Positions 1-6,540 of a stretch of 8,044 nucleotides of DNA are shown here, in pieces (position 1 is the stretch's first letter; every line of letters begins with the position of its first letter). The stretch covers positions 1-8,044 of the forward strand of contig JAQBVK010000101.1 in the NCBI GenBank assembly GCA_027623585.1, given 5' to 3'. The DNA comes from Planctomycetota bacterium. GTDB lineage: Bacteria; Planctomycetota; UBA1135. The translations under genes were made by a program, and so were the position numbers. Below the pieces are notes generated by a model. It did not search any database. It saw only the letters and a list, made by a program, of their open reading frames with translations, and had not been told where the DNA came from.

Positions 1-1
1 C

Positions 2-589
2 TCCAGCTCGGAAGGCCGCGCGTTGCCCGGCGACACTCCGCTTCAGCCCGATCAGGAGGTGCTCCAGCGAGTGCGGATCTTCGCCCGACAGAGTTCCAAG
101 GGCCGGTCCATTCCGGTCGCAGCCGTGCTGCGCGGCGTCTTTCCGCCTCAGCACGAGCACGCGGGCCTCGTTCCGGCTCCGGGCGTCCTGGTCGTCGTCG
201 GCGACTCGGATTTGTTTCACAATCAAGTTCTCCTGCACCCGTCGGTCGGCGGCGGCAACGCGGCCTTCGCCGCGAACCTCGGCGATTGGCTGAGCGGGGA
301 CGAGGCCCTGATCGGCCTGCGCTCCCGCGGCCGCATGGAGCGCCGCCTCTCCGATTTCCGTGCGGACTACATTGAATCCCAAGGCGGACGCGCGCAGACC
401 GACGAGGAGAATCGCGTGCTCGATCGCGAGGCCAAGGAGCACGTGCGTTCGAAGGAGCGCTTGGTCACCTGGGGCAACGTGCTGTTGCCGCCGCTGGTGG
501 TGGTCGTGCTGGCCGTGCTTGCGCGCTGGCGGCGGCGCGGACGCGCCGAAGTGGTGCTGGCCGCGCCCGCTGACGGAGGCAAGGCATGA
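2..589 (+). CDS. GldG-like ABC transporter auxiliary protein, C-terminal part (5' end outside window)
   Basis: The reading frame is open from the first bases of the window to the TGA at 587-589, so this is the last 195 residues of a longer protein; the TTG at 23 is internal, not a start. Around nt 185-225 it reads VLVVVGDSDLFHN, and around nt 257-325 it has a 'GNAAFAANLGDWLSGDEALIGLRSRG'-like stretch (key parts NLGDWL, DEALIGLRSRG). These are hallmarks of the C-terminal region of GldG-type proteins (ABC-type uncharacterised transport/gliding auxiliary component). A charged, probably helical segment follows, then one membrane helix at about nt 470-529 (WGNVLLPPLVVVV...) and an Arg-rich cytoplasmic tail (RWRRRGR). 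In this family a large extracytoplasmic domain is anchored by N- and C-terminal helices and encoded beside an ABC permease and ATPase. The stop overlaps the ATG of the DUF4340 gene, so the two are probably translationally coupled. The assignment rests on remembered family motifs. The transported substrate is unknown. Confidence 0.5.
   Translation, partial: SSSEGRALPGDTPLQPDQEVLQRVRIFARQSSKGRSIPVAAVLRGVFPPQHEHAGLVPAPGVLVVVGDSDLFHNQVLLHPSVGGGNAAFAANLGDWLSGDEALIGLRSRGRMERRLSDFRADYIESQGGRAQTDEENRVLDREAKEHVRSKERLVTWGNVLLPPLVVVVLAVLARWRRRGRAEVVLAAPADGGKA
575..579 (+). promoter_or_regulatory. Ribosome binding site of the DUF4340 gene
   Basis: GGAGG lies inside the 3' end of the GldG-like gene, 6 nt before the ATG at 586. 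It fixes that start and shows that the overlapping ATGA junction has its own strong ribosome entry site. Confidence 0.85.
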
Positions 590-1596
590 GCAAGCGCAAT
601 CGCATGCTCGCCGCCGGAGCCCTCGTCGCTTGGGCTCTGGTGTTCCTCATCGAGCAACCGTGGCGCGGCGACGCCCACGCGCGCACCGAGGCCGCAGTGC
701 GATCCTTGTTCCCGGACTTCGCGCGCCAACGCGAAGGCATTCGTCACGTCGAAATTCGCGCTGGAGGCAGTTCTACGGTGTTGGACTGGCGCAACGATCG
801 CTGGTGGGTGCTCGACAAGGAGCATCCCGCGGACTTGCGCAAGTTGGTGCAGGTGGTGGACATGATCGGCCGCCTCGACACGCGCGACGAAGTGGCCGCC
901 GCGCCGGAGAGCCACACGCTCTACGGCGTCGCGGGCGGCGAAGGCACGCGCATCACGCTGTCGGATTCTGAGGGCGCGATCGTGGCGGACCTGATCGTGG
1001 GCAGCTTGCGCAAGCAAGACGTCACCACCGGCCAGAACCCGGTATTGGAGTTTTATTTGCGCCGCGCAGACCGCAGCGCGGTGCACCTATCCGGCGACGC
1101 GATCTCGCCCTCGGCGGATTCGATCGACTGGTGCGAGACGCGATTCCTGGCCGCCGTCGCCCCCGAAGAAGTGGAATGGGTGCGGCGCGAAGACTTCGAC
1201 GGTGGAGAATCCTGGCGGGTGGAGCGCGTGCCCGCGGATCAGGCCGAGGTCTTCGGATCGACCTGGAAGATCACCGAGCCTGCGCCCGAGCGCGCCGCAT
1301 GGGATTTCGCCGGAGACTCTTTGGTGTATACCCTGCTCGATCTGCAGGCCTCGGACGTAGCCGGGCGCGCAGGCGACCCGGCCGAGGATGCGGCGCTCTA
1401 CGGTTTCCCGACCGATCGCTTCCACGTTTCGGCGCGCGGCAACGTGCTGCGTTTCGAACTCGGCAAAGTGGCGCGCGAAGGGCACCGCTGGATGCGCGTA
1501 GAGGGCTTGCCGTACCTCTACACCCTGCGCGACTTCGACATCAGCCAACTGCGCCAACCGGTCGCCGACATGTTGCCCGAAGCCGGCCCGCGCTGA
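586..1596 (+). CDS. DUF4340 domain-containing, membrane-anchored protein
   Basis: This 336-residue protein has a short basic N-terminus (MSKRNR) and one hydrophobic helix at about residues 7-22, with no obvious cleavage site, so it is probably an inner-membrane anchor with the rest outside the cytoplasm. The body looks like DUF4340. It has an N-terminal strand region with a W-rich turn (residues 68-77, DWRNDRWWVL), then a helix-rich 'DLRKLVQVVDMIGRLDTRD' region. Two similar modules begin with LYG: one at about 112-170 (TLYGV, then ITLSD, LIVGS, FYLRR, VHLSG) and one at about 270-325 (ALYGF, then HVSAR, FELGK, WMRVEG, LYTLRDFDI). This internal duplication fits the family. DUF4340 genes usually follow GldG-like genes in ABC transporter clusters, as here. 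The start is set by GGAGG 6 nt upstream. The biochemical role is unknown; it is presumably an extracytoplasmic accessory of the transporter. Confidence 0.85.
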   Translation: MSKRNRMLAAGALVAWALVFLIEQPWRGDAHARTEAAVRSLFPDFARQREGIRHVEIRAGGSSTVLDWRNDRWWVLDKEHPADLRKLVQVVDMIGRLDTRDEVAAAPESHTLYGVAGGEGTRITLSDSEGAIVADLIVGSLRKQDVTTGQNPVLEFYLRRADRSAVHLSGDAISPSADSIDWCETRFLAAVAPEEVEWVRREDFDGGESWRVERVPADQAEVFGSTWKITEPAPERAAWDFAGDSLVYTLLDLQASDVAGRAGDPAEDAALYGFPTDRFHVSARGNVLRFELGKVAREGHRWMRVEGLPYLYTLRDFDISQLRQPVADMLPEAGPR

Positions 1597-1598
1597 TC

Positions 1599-2207
1599 AT
1601 GTTCGGGCAGTTTTTCTTTTGGGCGGGCTTGGCCGCCGTCGCCGCGTTTTTCATCGGCGTGGCGCTGCTCGGTCTCGGCTTCTTCACTCCGTCCGAGACG
1701 GGGCGCCGCCGCTTGTGCTGGGCGCAGTCTGCCGTCGCGGCTAGCTGCTTCGCGTTCACCGCGGCCGGTGCGTGGATGTTGCGAGCGCGCCTCGCGCCCT
1801 GGGCCGTCGATCCTCCCCCCGAAGCCGCCAGCGCGGTCGTCAGCGCGATGCGCGAAACGATGAGCCTGATGCTGCTCGGACTCTCCTGCACCGTGAGCGC
1901 TCTGCTGTTGGCGTTTGCGTGGGTGCGGTTGGGACGAGCCGGCGCAGCCTTCCGCGCGCTCTTGTGGGCCTTCCCTGCGGTGCGACTCGTCACCGTGAGC
2001 GTGGGGATGCTGGACTTCTTCGGGGAGTTGCGCGCCACCGAGGCGGGAGCCGCATCCAGCGCGGCCGCGTGGTCCGCGATTGCAGCCGCAGCGGAGCGGA
2101 GCCTGCTGATCGCCGTCAGCGTCGCGACGGGCTTGTTCTTGCTCTCGTGGCCGCTGGGACTCTGGCTCGCCCGCATGGCGAAGCGGCCTGAAACGGCGCA
2201 CCCGTAG
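1599..2207 (+). CDS. Small polytopic membrane protein of unknown function
   Basis: I do not recognise this family. The 202-residue protein starts at the ATG 2 nt after the DUF4340 stop. It has no clear Shine-Dalgarno, so translation probably depends on ribosomes ending the upstream gene. The same frame is open further upstream, but that part is a shadow of the DUF4340 gene. About five hydrophobic helices are visible, at residues 5-29, 39-61, 88-109, 116-138 and 168-190. They are separated by short loops: a basic one after helix 1 (TGRRR), a Pro-rich one at 70-75 (VDPPPE), an Arg-rich one after helix 3, and an Ala/Glu-rich one at about 142-167. The C-terminus is basic (LARMAKRPE). No catalytic or metal-binding motif is evident. 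Its position as last gene of the GldG/DUF4340 run suggests co-expression, but a role in the transporter is inference from context only. Confidence 0.75.
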   Translation: MFGQFFFWAGLAAVAAFFIGVALLGLGFFTPSETGRRRLCWAQSAVAASCFAFTAAGAWMLRARLAPWAVDPPPEAASAVVSAMRETMSLMLLGLSCTVSALLLAFAWVRLGRAGAAFRALLWAFPAVRLVTVSVGMLDFFGELRATEAGAASSAAAWSAIAAAAERSLLIAVSVATGLFLLSWPLGLWLARMAKRPETAHP

Positions 2208-2210
2208 GGC

Positions 2211-4985
2211 TCAATCGAGCGCCCACGGCCACAACTCACGCCAATCGCGCGACGGGGGCGCGGGCGCGTGGCCTTGCGCGAGCGCTTCGGCGGCGACGCG
2301 AGACAAGCGCACCTCGGTCATCGCGCTCTCGGCGAGGACGCGGCCGCAGGCGCGGGTGATCTGTTCCGCGCTGAATCCTTGGTAGGCGTAGACCTCGCTC
2401 GGCCGGCCCGACTTCGTGAACTTTTCGACGGCCAGCGTGAGTTGCCGCACGCCGAGGATCGAACCCGCGTTGTCCAGCAATCCCGGCTCGCCATCCACGA
2501 CCGCGACCACGGGCACCTTGCGCGCGCCGAGCAGCACGGCATCGGCAGCGTCGAGCGCAGGACCGGCTGTCGCGACCAAATGCACCGCGCCGTCGAGGCC
2601 GAGGCGTTTGAGCTGCGCGTAGCCATCGCGCGCAGCGAAGCGGCCGAGCAGCAAGTCGGCGCAGGTCACGACCAAGACGTCGGCGTAGACGCCAAGCTCC
2701 TTGAGGCGGTCGGAAGCTTCGAGCGCCTCGGTGGTGGGGGCGCCCATACTCATGAGGCAGACCACGTTCTCGCCGGGCTGGTAGTCGGATGCGCCGTCAT
2801 GGCGTTGTAGCCAATAGCCGCCGGCCAGGACGTCCGCGCGCGTGGCGGCGAGAATCTCTTCCTCGTTCTGGCCCGCAAAGCGAGTTTGCGATTGAAGGCG
2901 CGCCATGAAGTCTTTCTGGCGGGCGCCACGCGTGACGCCGCGCAGGATCACCGCGCTGCGGTCGTCGTTCTCGCCGCAGACTTGCCGGCGCAAGGTCTCG
3001 GCGAGGATCCATTCGACCTCGCGCGCGAAGAACGGCTCCCAAGTGATGGAAGACGGCATCTGGATGTCCGACTTCCACGAATGTTGCGCTCCCTCGGGCG
3101 ACAGCGTGACCCCCGACGGCGTGCCGACCACGACGAATCCCGAGCGCCAGTAGGCGTTGTAATAGAATTGATCCAGCGCGCGCTTGATGAAGAAGTCGTA
3201 GACCGTCATCAAGGGCATCAAGGGCACGCCGAAGTACTTTCCGGATGCGCCGAAGGAGCCGGCCGCGCTCATCGCCGCGGCTTCCGCAATCTCGAAGCGA
3301 ATGTGGCGCGTCCACGGATCCGAGGTGGAGTAGAGGTGCGGGCGGCCGCGCTCGGAAAGGCCGAGATCTTCCTCGTGATCCTGCTCGGGGACGGCGCCGT
3401 AGATCTTGCCGTCCATGGTGGGGTTGATGTTGGTGCTGGTGCCGACGTCCGGGCTGATGGTCAGCACCGCATCGGCCGCGACGGACCAGCGCGCTTCTTC
3501 TTCGCTGAGCGCTTTGCCCGGATCGCGTCCGGCGGCGCGGTAATCGTCGTCGGTCGCGATGCGCACCCATTTGCCGGCCACCTGTCCGATCATCCATTGG
3601 CTGTGCGCGAGCGGCGTCATCGCCAGACTGATGCCGAGGTCGGGTGGCAACGGCAGGGTCGGCGCAAGCCGCGCTTCGAAGGCGCGGCGGGTCGCGGCGA
3701 CGCGCGCCCGCACGGCGTCCACGCCGGCGCGCCAAGTGGCGCGACGTTCGGCGAGTAGCCGCAGTTCAGCCCCGTTCTTTTCCCAGTTTCCGGGCGCGTC
3801 GGCGCGCTCGTCGAGGGCGAGTCCTTCGGCTTCCAGCAAGCGCGTGATTTCCGCCTCGTCCGGCACCGTCGAATGGTTGCCCGGCATCGCGCGCGATTCC
3901 AAGCCCCAACCCTTCAGGGTGTGCGCGATGATCATCACCGGCCGCTCGGAGCGACGCGCCGCCTCGTAGGCGCTCAGGATCGCGCCCAGATCATGTCCGC
4001 CGAAGTCGTCGAGCGCCGCCAACAACTCTTCGTCGCTGGTTTCGGCGAACACGGACTTCACCTTGCGGTCGTGGCGCAGCAGCCGCTCCTTCAGCATCTC
4101 CGCATCACGCTTCCAGAGCAGGGTCTGCATCTCGTAGTCGGTGAGGCCGCGCTCGAGCACCTTGCGCAAGGACTCACCGCCCGGCAGGGTGAACAAGCGG
4201 CGGCGCAGCGGCCCGTGGCGCAGTTGGATCACCTCCCAACCATTCGCGCGCATGGTGCCTTCGATGCGGTCCGCGTCCGTGCCCAGGAAGGCGGCGTTGT
4301 TCGGAATGCGCGTGCCGTCGAGCGATTGCCGGTTGTAGTCGAGGATCCACACCACTTCCTTGAGCCCGCGCTCCGCGAAATCGGTGATTGCCTCCATCAA
4401 GGATCCCTCGCGGAACTCGCTGTCGCCGAGCAGCGACCAGTAGCGCACGTCTTGCGGTTTTTCCAAGCCGTGATCCACGAGATAGCGCCGCGTCAGCGCG
4501 AGATAGCCGCTGTTCACCGGCGGAATGCCAACCGTACCGCTCGGCAGAATGCGCCATGAATCCGGGTCGGCGTCGGCGTGATAGGACTGGAACACCGGCT
4601 CGCCGTTCTGCGAGAACTTGCGCAGGCGATGCAGCGCGCCTTCGGCCACGTCGGCATCCATCCAAGTGCCGTCGGGATTGTGAAACTCTCCGGCCAGGAA
4701 ATGCAGCGCGTGATCGAGCGGCGCGAGGTGCGGCTTCGCGCACCAGAAGTCCTGCGGCTGGCGCGCGATCATGTGCAGCGCGGTTGCCAGATGCAGGCTG
4801 GAAGCGCAGGCCGCCGGGTGGCCGCCGACCTTCGGATCGGTCGCGTCGGCGTCCGAACGGTGGTTGGCCTCCCAGATCATGCGCGCCGTCAGCGCCAGCG
4901 CGCGGCGGGCGATCGCGGACAGGGCGTCCAGCCGGTCAGGAGCGAGCACTTCGGGCATGCGGGTGGCGGGCTGCGTCAGGGTCAT
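2211..4985 (-). CDS. Homodimeric-type 2-oxoacid dehydrogenase E1 / transketolase-like ThDP enzyme (AceE/MdeB-like)
   Basis: This 924-residue protein has the fused layout of the homodimeric pyruvate dehydrogenase E1 superfamily. (a) The N-terminal ThDP pyrophosphate-binding part carries KVGGH (His56) and KPH (His86), which align with the two active-site histidines of E. coli AceE. It also has the cofactor motif GDS at 187-189 followed by LDYNRQSLDG (Asn218), and IIAHTLKGWG at 352-361. (b) A pyrimidine-binding part has DVGTSTNINPTMDG at about 513-526. The FEIAEAAAM segment holds Glu568, the position of the Glu that activates ThDP. VGTPSGVTLSPEGAQH follows at 620-635. (c) A transketolase C-terminal-like part runs from about 740 to 885. 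The YNRQSLDG and TPSGVTLSPEG wording resembles the MdeB/'transketolase' branch more than classical AceE. The usual GDG/GDGE is GDSE here. The likely reaction is ThDP-dependent decarboxylation of a 2-oxoacid; pyruvate and 2-oxobutyrate are both possible. No lipoyl domain, E2 or E3 gene is in view. The ATG at 4985 was chosen because the open frame further upstream is low-complexity and overlaps guaB. Confidence 0.85.
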   Translation of the reverse strand: MTLTQPATRMPEVLAPDRLDALSAIARRALALTARMIWEANHRSDADATDPKVGGHPAACASSLHLATALHMIARQPQDFWCAKPHLAPLDHALHFLAGEFHNPDGTWMDADVAEGALHRLRKFSQNGEPVFQSYHADADPDSWRILPSGTVGIPPVNSGYLALTRRYLVDHGLEKPQDVRYWSLLGDSEFREGSLMEAITDFAERGLKEVVWILDYNRQSLDGTRIPNNAAFLGTDADRIEGTMRANGWEVIQLRHGPLRRRLFTLPGGESLRKVLERGLTDYEMQTLLWKRDAEMLKERLLRHDRKVKSVFAETSDEELLAALDDFGGHDLGAILSAYEAARRSERPVMIIAHTLKGWGLESRAMPGNHSTVPDEAEITRLLEAEGLALDERADAPGNWEKNGAELRLLAERRATWRAGVDAVRARVAATRRAFEARLAPTLPLPPDLGISLAMTPLAHSQWMIGQVAGKWVRIATDDDYRAAGRDPGKALSEEEARWSVAADAVLTISPDVGTSTNINPTMDGKIYGAVPEQDHEEDLGLSERGRPHLYSTSDPWTRHIRFEIAEAAAMSAAGSFGASGKYFGVPLMPLMTVYDFFIKRALDQFYYNAYWRSGFVVVGTPSGVTLSPEGAQHSWKSDIQMPSSITWEPFFAREVEWILAETLRRQVCGENDDRSAVILRGVTRGARQKDFMARLQSQTRFAGQNEEEILAATRADVLAGGYWLQRHDGASDYQPGENVVCLMSMGAPTTEALEASDRLKELGVYADVLVVTCADLLLGRFAARDGYAQLKRLGLDGAVHLVATAGPALDAADAVLLGARKVPVVAVVDGEPGLLDNAGSILGVRQLTLAVEKFTKSGRPSEVYAYQGFSAEQITRACGRVLAESAMTEVRLSRVAAEALAQGHAPAPPSRDWRELWPWALD

Positions 4986-4987
4986 CG

Positions 4988-4997
4988 GGATCGATCC
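4988..4997. repeat. 10-bp perfect palindrome next to the E1-like start codon
   Basis: GGATCGATCC is its own reverse complement and ends 2 nt before the ATG of the E1-like gene (minus strand). It is followed by two overlapping 6-bp palindromes, CCGCGG (4996-5001) and GGTACC (5000-5005). The cluster would lie in the 5' leader. It could be an operator half-site region or chance; no known regulator motif is recognised. Confidence 0.3.
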
Positions 4998-5013
4998 GCG
5001 GTACCTCGACTGA

Positions 5014-5019
5014 ATTATA
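5014..5019 (-). promoter_or_regulatory. Candidate -10 box (TATAAT) for the E1-like gene
   Basis: The minus strand reads a consensus TATAAT here. Transcription would begin near 5007, giving a 5' leader of about 20-25 nt before the ATG at 4985. At 16-18 nt upstream there is no good TTGACA match (about GTGAGC). The call therefore rests on the perfect -10, its placement and the local A/T island. The GAGGT at 5004-5008 is about 18 nt from the ATG, too far for a normal Shine-Dalgarno. Confidence 0.55.
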
Positions 5020-5023
5020 GGAT
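5018..5023 (+). promoter_or_regulatory. Possible -10 box (TAGGAT) for guaBA
   Basis: TAGGAT matches the -10 consensus at 4 of 6 positions, including the key TA...T. It overlaps the opposite-strand TATAAT by two bases. A start near 5030 would give guaB a leader of about 60 nt if the ATG at 5089 is used. There is no recognisable -35 hexamer 17 nt upstream. This is a weak, alternative proposal. Confidence 0.25.
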
Positions 5024-5028
5024 AGGAG
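5024..5028 (+). promoter_or_regulatory. Shine-Dalgarno-like AGGAG in front of GTG 5035 (alternative guaB start)
   Basis: AGGAG stands 6 nt before a GTG at 5035 that is in frame with guaB. Using it would add 18 residues (beginning MLTLVGLALHPR) before the Met at 5089. By contrast, the ATG at 5089 has no good Shine-Dalgarno. The added residues do not resemble the usual IMPDH N-terminus, so the site is listed as competing evidence, not as the chosen start. Confidence 0.4.
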
Positions 5029-5077
5029 CGGCTTGTGCTCACTCTTGTCGGACTGGCGCTGCACCCACGCGCGGCGG

Positions 5078-5083
5078 TAAGAT
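5078..5083 (+). promoter_or_regulatory. TAAGAT -10-like element directly before ATG 5089
   Basis: TAAGAT fits the TANNNT -10 pattern and ends 5 nt before the ATG of guaB. If active, transcription would begin at or next to the A of the ATG and give a leaderless message, which would explain the missing Shine-Dalgarno. The -35 position (about 5055-5060) shows no consensus. TTGTCG at 5045-5050 is 27 nt away, too far to pair with it. Confidence 0.25.
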
Positions 5084-5088
5084 GGACC

Positions 5089-6540
5089 ATGGACCTCAGA
5101 CTGGCGCTGGCGTTTGACGACGTCCTGCTCGTACCGCAGGAATCCGACGTTCTGCCGACCGAAGTCGTCACGAATACGCGGTTTTCGCGCAACGTGCGCT
5201 TGAAGATTCCGGTGTCCTCGGCGGCGATGGACACGGTCACCGAGAGCCGGCTCGCGATCGCGCTGGCTCAACAGGGCGGGATTGGCGTGATCCACCGCAA
5301 CTTCTCGATCGAGGAGCAGGTGCGGGAGGTGGACATGGTCAAGCGCAGCGCGCATGGCGTGATCCGCGATCCGCTGACTCTGCGCCCCGGCGACACGCTC
5401 GCCACCGCGCGGCGCTTGATGGAGGAGCACCGCATCAGCGGCTTGCCGGTCTGCGAGGGTGACAAATTGGTCGGAATCCTGACGCGGCGCGACATGAAGT
5501 TCCGCGGCCCTGAGGAACAGTGCGTGCGGGACGTGATGACTTCGCAGCTCATCACCGCTCCGGCCGACACCACGCCGGAGGAAGCCAAAGCCATTCTCTA
5601 CGAGGCCAAGGTCGAAAAATTGCCTCTGGTGGATGAGAACGGCCATCTCGAAGGCTTGATCACGATGCGGGACATCCGCCTGATGGAGGAATTTCCGCAC
5701 GCGTCCAAGGACAGCGATGGCTGCTTGGTGGTCGGCGCCGCGATCGGGGTGAACGATTACGAGCGCGCGGAAGCGCTGGTCGAAGCCGGCGTGGACGTGC
5801 TGGTGGTGGACACTGCGCACGGCCACAGCCTCAACGTGATCAAGACCGTTCGCGAACTCAAGCGCCGCGATTGGGTCGACGTGGTGGCCGGCAACATCGC
5901 CACCACCGAGGCGGCGGAAGCGCTGATCGACGTCGGCGCCGACGGCATCAAGGTCGGCATCGGCCCCGGATCGATCTGCACCACGCGCGTGGTCGCCGGC
6001 GTGGGCGTGCCGCAGTTCACCGCGGTCTACAACGCGGTGCAAGTGTGCTCCGCCGCCGACGTGCCGGTGATCAGCGACGGCGGCATTCGCAACAGCGGCG
6101 ACGCGGTCAAGGCGCTCGCTGCCGGCGCGGAATGCGTGATGCTCGGTTCGCTGCTCGCGGGCGTGGACGAATCGCCGGGCGATCCCTTCCTCTATCAAGG
6201 CCGCACCTACAAGGCGGTGCGCGGCATGGGATCGCTGGCGGCGATGGTTGAGGGCAGTAAAGCGCGCTACGGACAGGCAGGAGTCCACGACACGCAGAAA
6301 CTCGTGCCGGAAGGCATCGAAGCCATGGTGTCGCACCGAGGGCCGATCGCGCCTTTCATTTACCAGTTCGTCGGCGGCATCCGCGCCGGCATGGGTTATC
6401 TCGGAGCCGACACGCTGTCGATGTTGCGCTCGCGCGCCCGCTTCGTGCGAGTGACGCACGCTGGCGTGTTGGAGAGCCATCCGCACGACGTGCGCGTCAC
6501 ACGGGAGGCGCCGAACTACTGGCAAGGAGGCCAGTCGTGA
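5089..6540 (+). CDS. guaB: Inosine-5'-monophosphate dehydrogenase (IMPDH)
   Basis: This enzyme oxidises IMP to XMP with NAD+, the committed step of cytosolic guanine nucleotide synthesis. The 483 residues match the usual bacterial length. The N-terminus carries the IMPDH signature AFDDVLLVPQESDVLP (residues 8-23), then SAAMDTVTESRLAIALAQQGGIG. Two CBS domains interrupt the TIM barrel at about 90-137 and 148-200; in this family they sense purine nucleotides. The catalytic loop GIGPGSICTTR contains the nucleophile Cys297. DGGIRNSGD binds the IMP phosphate. The mobile flap has GMGSLAAM and RYGQ (Arg393-Tyr394, the catalytic Arg/Tyr pair). The C-terminus HDVRVTREAPNYW is typical. The ATG at 5089 was chosen because it puts the family signature at the normal distance from the N-terminus. 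A GTG at 5035 with a better ribosome site would lengthen the protein by 18 residues. The gene is followed by guaA with a GTGA overlap, so the two form an operon. Confidence 0.97.
   Translation: MDLRLALAFDDVLLVPQESDVLPTEVVTNTRFSRNVRLKIPVSSAAMDTVTESRLAIALAQQGGIGVIHRNFSIEEQVREVDMVKRSAHGVIRDPLTLRPGDTLATARRLMEEHRISGLPVCEGDKLVGILTRRDMKFRGPEEQCVRDVMTSQLITAPADTTPEEAKAILYEAKVEKLPLVDENGHLEGLITMRDIRLMEEFPHASKDSDGCLVVGAAIGVNDYERAEALVEAGVDVLVVDTAHGHSLNVIKTVRELKRRDWVDVVAGNIATTEAAEALIDVGADGIKVGIGPGSICTTRVVAGVGVPQFTAVYNAVQVCSAADVPVISDGGIRNSGDAVKALAAGAECVMLGSLLAGVDESPGDPFLYQGRTYKAVRGMGSLAAMVEGSKARYGQAGVHDTQKLVPEGIEAMVSHRGPIAPFIYQFVGGIRAGMGYLGADTLSMLRSRARFVRVTHAGVLESHPHDVRVTREAPNYWQGGQS
6524..6530 (+). promoter_or_regulatory. 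Ribosome binding site of guaA
   Basis: AAGGAGG, close to a full match to the 16S tail, lies within the last codons of guaB, 6 nt before the GTG at 6537. It decides the GTG start of guaA, whose first bases overlap the guaB stop (GTGA). Confidence 0.9.

Larger units (their letters stand above)
4986..5088. promoter_or_regulatory. Divergent intergenic control region between the E1-like gene and guaB
   Basis: These 103 bp separate two divergent genes and must hold the promoters for both. The centre (5011-5024) is a short A/T-rich island in otherwise GC-rich DNA. It carries a perfect minus-strand TATAAT, weaker plus-strand -10-like hexamers, a plus-strand AGGAG and a cluster of short palindromes next to the E1 start. 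I see no riboswitch-like fold and no purine-repressor site that I could name. Confidence 0.7.

Noticed and set aside
1131..1598. Upstream extension of the membrane-protein frame inside the DUF4340 gene
   Set aside because: The translation before the Met at 1599 is Arg-rich and lies out of frame inside a real gene. The protein-like hydrophobic pattern begins only at 1599.
2268..4559. Several plus-strand open frames (for example 2268-2810, 2886-3758, 3873-4559) inside the E1-like gene
   Set aside because: They are antisense shadows of a well-conserved enzyme; the translations are low-complexity and Arg-rich without motifs.
4991..5005. ATCGAT, CCGCGG and GGTACC in series look like a cloning polylinker
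   Set aside because: Continuous, normal coding sequence lies close on both sides and no vector sequence is visible. Short GC-rich palindromes of this kind arise by chance.
5045..5083. TTGTCG (5045-5050) and TAAGAT (5078-5083) as a paired sigma-70 promoter
   Set aside because: The spacer is 27 nt, far beyond the 16-18 nt that works for sigma-70.
4986..5240. 85-codon upstream extension of the E1-like frame (start at 5240)
   Set aside because: It overlaps guaB and the TATAAT box, is Ser/Arg/Thr-rich, and matches nothing in the E1 family N-terminus.
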